The notes under the pieces: generated by a model | What the model saw: only the letters and a program-made list of their open reading frames with translations | Told to the model about the DNA's origin: nothing | Database searches by the model: none | Program-made: the position numbers and the translations under genes | Shown: one piece after another, positions 56,671 to 64,000 of the stretch | Layout: each line of letters starts with the position of its first letter | Position numbering within the stretch: the stretch's first letter is position 1 | Assembly (NCBI RefSeq): GCF_000526935.1 | Contig: NZ_JAHA01000003.1 | Location: 496,001 to 560,000 of the forward strand | Length of the DNA stretch: 64,000 nucleotides | Source: Butyrivibrio sp. FCS014 | Lineage (GTDB): Bacteria > Bacillota > Clostridia > Lachnospirales > Lachnospiraceae | Direction: 5' to 3'

Positions 56671-59428
<2,758 letters not shown>

Positions 59429-59480
59429 TTTTCCTGTTTATCTTTATGCCGGTTCGCATTTATTTCTGCCTGTCTCATAC

Positions 59481-59511
59481 TAAAAAAGGAACGGCCTTGT
59501 CTCATGCCGTT
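59481..59511 (-). terminator. Terminator of mecA
   Basis: Minus strand GGAACGGC-ATGAGACAAG-GCCGTTCC followed by TTTTT. It ends the hyp-mecA transcript ahead of the pseudouridine synthase gene. Confidence 0.85.
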
Positions 59512-59535
59512 CCTATATATGACCTTCCTCACCTG

Positions 59536-60417
59536 TTAGAGAGCTGCAAGAGCTTCGATGGCGTTGTCCTTGATGATACAGTCGAAGCTTTCAGTGATAT
59601 GGGCGATTACATGTGGGTTACTGGCCTGAAAATGTCCGAATTCATATGCCATTGTAAACAATGCAGCAAAGAGTTTGGGATCTTCGTTCTCTCTCTTAAG
59701 ATCCAGATAATACAGTCCGTCAGCTTCATTCTTGTAAAGGCAGCTTTTGATCTTCAGGAATTTGGGAGCCTTATTGCAGAAAGCCATAACTGTCTGCAGA
59801 TCGCCAAAGGAAAAGACATACTCATGGAACTTAAGTCTCTCCTGGTCCCTCTTCTTCCTGTTGTCATCCAAAGAGCGCTTCTTGGATGCGCCTGTGGAGA
59901 TCTTACCTGCTTTTCTTGCTGCGCTTTCCAAAGCTTCATTGTTATTAGCGGAAGGCTTGCCGTCTTTGCCTTTGCGGTTCTTATTAAGTCCGCTATCCTC
60001 AAGAATATCTCCAACCGTGTCGGATATCTTCTCATTGATGCTCTTCAAATACTCATGGAGCCTGTTGATACGTTCCTCATCAACCGACTCTCCGATATCC
60101 TCAAGTACCTTCTTGGGAATCTTGATTCCGGCCTTCTCTGTGAGGTTCTTAAGAATCTCTCCGAATGAAGCTCCGGCATTCTCAGAAAGTGTAAGAGAAA
60201 TGGAATGATCAGGAAGTACGGTGATCTGCATCGGCATAAATGCACCGGTGGGCTTGTAATCAACCTCTTCCTCGGCCTTCTTCATCACATCGTGAAGAAA
60301 ATCCATTGCCTCTTTTTTCTTTTCAAATAGATCCTCTAATTTAATACCCTGTTCAAACATGTCATCTTCAGTAATGATGCATGTTACAGTGTCTTTATTA
60401 ATACGTCTGAATTCCAT
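59536..60417 (-). CDS. mecA: Adaptor protein MecA
   Basis: Delivers substrates to the ClpC-ClpP protease. The N-terminal domain MEFRRINKDTVTCIITEDDM begins as in Bacillus MecA. A long charged linker (~130-195) and the C-terminal ClpC-binding domain (YVFSFGDLQTVMAFC ... AAFTMAYEFG-like) follow. At 293 residues it is longer than Bacillus MecA (~218), the extra being the linker. The frame extends 31 codons upstream into hypE, but AAGGGAT precedes this ATG. Confidence 0.85.
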   Translation of the reverse strand: MEFRRINKDTVTCIITEDDMFEQGIKLEDLFEKKKEAMDFLHDVMKKAEEEVDYKPTGAFMPMQITVLPDHSISLTLSENAGASFGEILKNLTEKAGIKIPKKVLEDIGESVDEERINRLHEYLKSINEKISDTVGDILEDSGLNKNRKGKDGKPSANNNEALESAARKAGKISTGASKKRSLDDNRKKRDQERLKFHEYVFSFGDLQTVMAFCNKAPKFLKIKSCLYKNEADGLYYLDLKRENEDPKLFAALFTMAYEFGHFQASNPHVIAHITESFDCIIKDNAIEALAAL

Positions 60418-60469
60418 GTTTATCCCTTTTATAAGTCCGAAAACAACCTGTTTAGATATTTTACCATAA

Positions 60470-61480
60470 CTAACAGATACGTGGAAGTCCTTCTCCGTAC
60501 ATAAGACCAACCACTCTTTTGCCGCCGATGTCAGTCAGTACTGACACATTAGTATTATCGGCATTATTCTCCTTCTTCTTGACACTGCCGATAATTGCAG
60601 CATTTTCGCCGTATTTGGAGCTTCTGATGGCTAAAAGTGCCTTATCTGCGTCATCTTTCGGTACTGACAGCACCATTTTTCCTTCATTTCCCATATAGAT
60701 GGGGTCAAGTCCAAGGATACCGCAAAAATCCTTCACCGCATTGGATACGGGGATATCAGATTCCACAAGTTCTATCTCGCAGCCCGAAGCAGCACCGAAC
60801 TCATTGAGCACGGTTCCAAGACCACCTCTTGTTACGTCTCTCATGGCGTGAACTCTTACACCTTCCTTGTAGAGATTTGAAACCATCTCATTAAGAGGCG
60901 CGTTATCTGAAACTATACTAGTCTCAATCCCCATTCTTGTGCCAAGAATGGCCGCATGGTGATCCCCGAGATTTCCCGAAACTATGATAACATCACCGTC
61001 TTCAAGCTTTGAAGGTCCGGGAGTAACAAGGTCCTCCGGTATAAAACCAACTCCTGATGTATTTATGATAAGTCCGGGCTCACCGCCCTTATTCTCGATA
61101 ACTTTGGTGTCTCCGGTAACCACCTTAACACCAGCTTCCTCTGCCGTCTTTGCCATTGATGCAATGACCTTATCCAGAATATCGATATCAAGGCCTTCCT
61201 CGAGTATGCAGCCACAGGTTATATACATGGGCTTTGCGCCGCTCATAAGAAGATCATTGACTGTTCCGCAAACCGACAGCCTTCCGATATCTCCTCCGGG
61301 GAAAAGAACCGGTGTCACCACGAAACTGTCTGTGGTAAAGGCAATTCTTCCGGCTCCCGGCAGAACTGCCGAGTCTTCAAGTTTTGAGAGATACTCGTTA
61401 TGAAAATGTTTGGAAAAAACCTGCTCTATAAGCCTGGAAGTGGATTCTCCGCCGCTTCCGTGAGCCATTGTAATCTTCAT
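60470..61480 (-). CDS. hypE: Hydrogenase maturation protein HypE
   Basis: Dehydrates the thiocarboxamide on its C-terminal Cys to thiocyanate, source of the cyanide ligands in [NiFe]-hydrogenase. MAHGSGGESTSRLIE at the start, SDGCGFTD-like FTTDSFVVTP and the ultimate PRIC end (carrier Cys) are visible. 336 residues. Five bases separate it from hypD. Confidence 0.96.
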   Translation of the reverse strand: MKITMAHGSGGESTSRLIEQVFSKHFHNEYLSKLEDSAVLPGAGRIAFTTDSFVVTPVLFPGGDIGRLSVCGTVNDLLMSGAKPMYITCGCILEEGLDIDILDKVIASMAKTAEEAGVKVVTGDTKVIENKGGEPGLIINTSGVGFIPEDLVTPGPSKLEDGDVIIVSGNLGDHHAAILGTRMGIETSIVSDNAPLNEMVSNLYKEGVRVHAMRDVTRGGLGTVLNEFGAASGCEIELVESDIPVSNAVKDFCGILGLDPIYMGNEGKMVLSVPKDDADKALLAIRSSKYGENAAIIGSVKKKENNADNTNVSVLTDIGGKRVVGLMYGEGLPRIC

Positions 61481-61485
61481 CTATA

Positions 61486-62532
61486 TTACCTTCTTCCGGA
61501 AATAAAGTAGTTGTAGCAGCTGCCTTCAGTGGAAACCATGCAGGCGCCGTGGGCATTGTCGGGAGTGCAGCTCTTTCCGAACAGTGGGCACTGATTAGGC
61601 TGTAATTTGCCAACCAGAACCTTGTCACAGCAGCACCCTGCAGGCATGTGATCCTCGTCAAGTCCAATGCTTCCGGCATCGAAATCTCTGTACTCTTTTC
61701 TAAGTACCATTCCCGAGCCCGGTATCTTACCCATGCCGCGCCATGAGGCGTCAGAAACCTCAAAGTATTTATCCACCAGCTCTTTTGCCTTGATATTTCC
61801 CTCTTCTGTTACTACATTCTTATAGAGGTTTTTATAGCCGGATGTTCCTTTCAGTTTAACAAGGGAGTAGATTGTAAAAATCAGCTCTTTTCCCTCAAAT
61901 CCTGATACTACAAAGGGAATCTGCAGCTCGTTGGCAAGGTCTTTGAAAAGGGCTCCTCCGGTAACTGCGCTAACATGTCCCGGTGCAATAAAGCCGTCTA
62001 TTCCGCCTCCGTTTGCCATAACCCATCTGATAACCTCAGGCATGGTTTTAAGTGAGGTCAGAAGCTTCAGATTTTTAATGCCTTCCTTTATGGCCTCCTC
62101 TACAAGAAGCGCGTATACGGGAGTTGTTGTCTCAAAGCCGATAGCCGCAAAAACATACTGTGTATCAGGATCTTCCTTGGCAAGCGCAACGGATTCCATG
62201 GGTGAGTATACCATCTTAACCGAGGCGCCCTCAGCCTTGGCATCCGCCAGTGACATTTTAGAACCCTTAACCCTTATAAGATCTCCAAATGTAAGTACCG
62301 TTGTCCCAGGCAAAAGAGACAGCTCAACAAGCCTGTCTATCACAGCCGTGACTGTTACGCAAACAGGACATCCGGGGCCGGAAATAAGTTTGATCTTTGG
62401 AGAAAGCATCGAAGGAATGCCGTTTTCAGAGATGGCTGCTGTATGGGTACCGCAGACCTCCATAAGCCTTACTTCCTCGCCGTCATATTCTTTTAGTTCT
62501 TTTACTATATCTTTCAGATCTGTAACACTCAT
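61486..62532 (-). CDS. hypD: Hydrogenase maturation protein HypD
   Basis: A Fe-S protein that scaffolds assembly of Fe(CN)2CO with HypC. Signatures: VCGTHTAAISENGI, SGPGCPVCVT, FAAIGFETTTP and the C-terminal Cys cluster CPLFGKSCTPDNAHGACMVS. 348 residues. Three bases follow hypC. Confidence 0.97.
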   Translation of the reverse strand: MSVTDLKDIVKELKEYDGEEVRLMEVCGTHTAAISENGIPSMLSPKIKLISGPGCPVCVTVTAVIDRLVELSLLPGTTVLTFGDLIRVKGSKMSLADAKAEGASVKMVYSPMESVALAKEDPDTQYVFAAIGFETTTPVYALLVEEAIKEGIKNLKLLTSLKTMPEVIRWVMANGGGIDGFIAPGHVSAVTGGALFKDLANELQIPFVVSGFEGKELIFTIYSLVKLKGTSGYKNLYKNVVTEEGNIKAKELVDKYFEVSDASWRGMGKIPGSGMVLRKEYRDFDAGSIGLDEDHMPAGCCCDKVLVGKLQPNQCPLFGKSCTPDNAHGACMVSTEGSCYNYFISGRR

Positions 62533-62534
62533 TA

Positions 62535-62750
62535 TCAGCCAAGATCCTCAATCTCTCTGAAAAGTTCTTCAATTTCATTGGCCATATCTTCATCCATGGT
62601 CTGAATGATACAACCTGCATGAACAAGAACTCTGTCTCCTATTTTTACATTGACAAGGCCTGCCTGGGCCTTTACTATATTGCCGCTAAAATCTACGCTG
62701 GCTTCTGTTCCTTCAAGCCCTATGACTTTTCCGGGTATTGCTACACACAT
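62535..62750 (-). CDS. hypC: Hydrogenase maturation chaperone HypC
   Basis: A 71-residue HypC/HybG-type chaperone. MCVAIPGKVIGLEG at the start places the essential Cys2. VLVHAGCIIQTMD is the second signature. It sits between hypF and hypD with spacers of one to two bases. Confidence 0.96.
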   Translation of the reverse strand: MCVAIPGKVIGLEGTEASVDFSGNIVKAQAGLVNVKIGDRVLVHAGCIIQTMDEDMANEIEELFREIEDLG

Positions 62751-62751
62751 A

Positions 62752-64000
62752 TCAATTCTCCCTGGTGTTCATTTCATTTCTGAATCCTGATTCGTTTGTC
62801 TTTAAAAGACCGTAATATGCCTGTCCCAAAGAAATACCGCCATCTCCCAGAGGGACCAACTGATTCCAGTAAGCCTCTAAGCCCTCATCTCTAAGAACAT
62901 CAATGGATTTCTCTAAAATAATCCTGTTATTAAAGCATCCTCCCGAAAGGCATACTTTGTGAATACCGGTAACATCTTTCATTCTCCTGCATCCAATCCG
63001 TATCATATCTAATACAGTTCTGTGAAATCGGTATGCCAATTTCGAAATCGAATACCGGCCGGTTTTTCTTAATGTGAATAAAGTTGAAAATACATTGACA
63101 GAATCAACTTCAAAGGAATCCTTATCGTAATAGAGTTCCGTTCCCAATCCATCATCACCTTCAAAATCAATGTTATTCTCTCTTATATACTTAGCGGCTT
63201 CCTGCTCCAGCATAATTGCACACTTACCTTCATAATCGTTGTAATTCGCTATTCCCAAAAGGGCGCAGGCAGCATCAAACAGCCTTCCCATACTGGAAGT
63301 TTCGAAGGTATTTATGTCATTATCAAGAGCTGAGTTTATAAGTTCCATTTCCGCTACTGTCTCGCCCTTAAGCGGGATAGCTGCATCTTCCCTGGAAATA
63401 TAGCCTCTTTTTACACACTCATGAATATAACATCTTGCAACGGATTTTGCATCCTTGGATGCCTTATCTCCTCCAACAAGCTTAATATACTCCAGATGCC
63501 CAAGTCTCTTAGTTTTGGTGCCATCACAATAGATAAATTCACCGCCCCATATATTTCCATCGGTTCCATATCCTGTTCCGTCAAAAGAAACGCCAAGAGT
63601 TCTTAACAAACCTTTCTCAGCCATAACGGAATAAATATGAGCAAAATGATGCTGTAATCCGATAAAAGGAATGTTCTCATTTTCACTTTTTCTTTTCCCG
63701 TAGGAAGTGGAATGATAACCGGGATGAAGGTCTCCAACTATAACAGTTGGCTTTTTTAAAAACACCTTCTCAAAATAATCTATTGTCTGTTTATATAGCC
63801 GGAATGTCTCTTCATTTTCAAGATCACCGATGTGTTGTGACAACATCGTCTTGTTACCGCAGGCTATTGCGGGACAAGCCTTAAGATCCCCGCCAAGAGC
63901 CAGAATAGTATCTATACTGAGATCGATCAGCTTTTTTATATAAGGGTCAAGGTTGTCAGGATCTATGAGTTCCTCTTTTACCCGGGGATAGAATGTTTGA
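62752..64000 (-). CDS. hypF: Carbamoyltransferase HypF, 5' end beyond the window
   Basis: Makes the carbamoyl group that becomes hydrogenase cyanide. The frame stays open to the window edge and continues past an internal ATG at 63846, with TILALGGDLKACPAIACGNK reading straight into LSQHIGDLEN, the HypF Kae1-like domain signature. Further motifs are GLQHHFAHIYS, FDGTGYGTDG and LSGGCFNN. Only the last ~415 of about 750 residues are seen. The part just before ILALGG is longer and less familiar than usual, so a domain split cannot be excluded. Confidence 0.93.
   Translation of the reverse strand, partial: QTFYPRVKEELIDPDNLDPYIKKLIDLSIDTILALGGDLKACPAIACGNKTMLSQHIGDLENEETFRLYKQTIDYFEKVFLKKPTVIVGDLHPGYHSTSYGKRKSENENIPFIGLQHHFAHIYSVMAEKGLLRTLGVSFDGTGYGTDGNIWGGEFIYCDGTKTKRLGHLEYIKLVGGDKASKDAKSVARCYIHECVKRGYISREDAAIPLKGETVAEMELINSALDNDINTFETSSMGRLFDAACALLGIANYNDYEGKCAIMLEQEAAKYIRENNIDFEGDDGLGTELYYDKDSFEVDSVNVFSTLFTLRKTGRYSISKLAYRFHRTVLDMIRIGCRRMKDVTGIHKVCLSGGCFNNRIILEKSIDVLRDEGLEAYWNQLVPLGDGGISLGQAYYGLLKTNESGFRNEMNTREN

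Overview
The window looks like part of a chromosome of an anaerobic Gram-positive Firmicute of the Lachnospiraceae type, with Butyrivibrio/Pseudobutyrivibrio-like bacteria as my best guess. The reasons are strong AGGAGG-type ribosome sites, moderate-to-low GC, Firmicute hallmarks (Prp-processed L27, RecU, MecA, FakA/DegV, a YneA-like LysM protein beside a LexA regulon, HisZ/short HisG), and a very large fused 2-hydroxyacyl-CoA dehydratase/activase protein. I see no rRNA, tRNA, CRISPR array, insertion sequence or prophage. The density is that of ordinary core genome, and no gap between genes exceeds about 260 bp.

Layout. 1-1.7 kb: tail of a probable lspA, an RluD-type pseudouridine synthase and a cytidylate-kinase-like protein. 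1.9-4.8 kb: a hypothetical protein, then a PTS-type dihydroxyacetone kinase operon in the order dhaL-dhaM-dhaK. 4.9-5.0 kb: a striking inverted-repeat cluster. 5.0-9.4 kb: D,D-carboxypeptidase, a Xer-type recombinase, a DHH phosphoesterase and a YneA-like LysM protein with LexA boxes. 9.5-14.6 kb: a four-gene operon (formyltransferase, DUF2156, MATE transporter fused to an RsbW-like ATPase, membrane PP2C phosphatase). 14.9 kb: lexA. 15.6-23.7 kb: the conserved clostridial block rsfS-yqeK-nadD-yhbY-obgE-rpmA-prp-rplU-RNase G-radical SAM pair. 23.8-28.9 kb: histidine genes hisIE-hisB-hisD-hisG-hisZ. 29-34 kb: recU, two pseudouridine synthases, HAD hydrolase and amidase. 34-42.7 kb: coaD, rsmD, parC, parE, degV, recG. 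42.7-45.3 kb: fakA, Gls24, rpmB. 45.4-49.8 kb: an unusual four-gene signalling-like operon. 49.9-54.2 kb: the giant activase/dehydratase gene. 54.3-60.4 kb: a Tudor-like coiled-coil protein, deacetylase, metA, ligA, pseudouridine synthase and mecA. 60.5-64.0 kb: [NiFe]-hydrogenase maturation genes hypE-D-C-F, with hypF cut by the window edge.

The most interesting signals are two. First, the 9.5-14.6 kb operon sits between two near-identical 30-bp copies (28/30, same strand) of a tandem LexA-box operator, one next to the yneA-like gene and one next to lexA. This looks as if an ancestral divergent lexA/yneA control region was split by insertion of a 5.3 kb cassette whose own genes resemble a partner-switching (PP2C phosphatase/RsbW-like kinase) circuit wired to a transporter. 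Second, the 45.4-49.8 kb operon combines a double solute-binding sensor that has lost its phospho-accepting His and its whole ATPase but kept a receiver, a rhomboid-fold membrane protein with a zinc ribbon and no visible catalytic His, and a primary-sigma-like protein that keeps the core-polymerase-binding part but lacks region 4 and the promoter-melting aromatics. Both are proposals from sequence reading alone.
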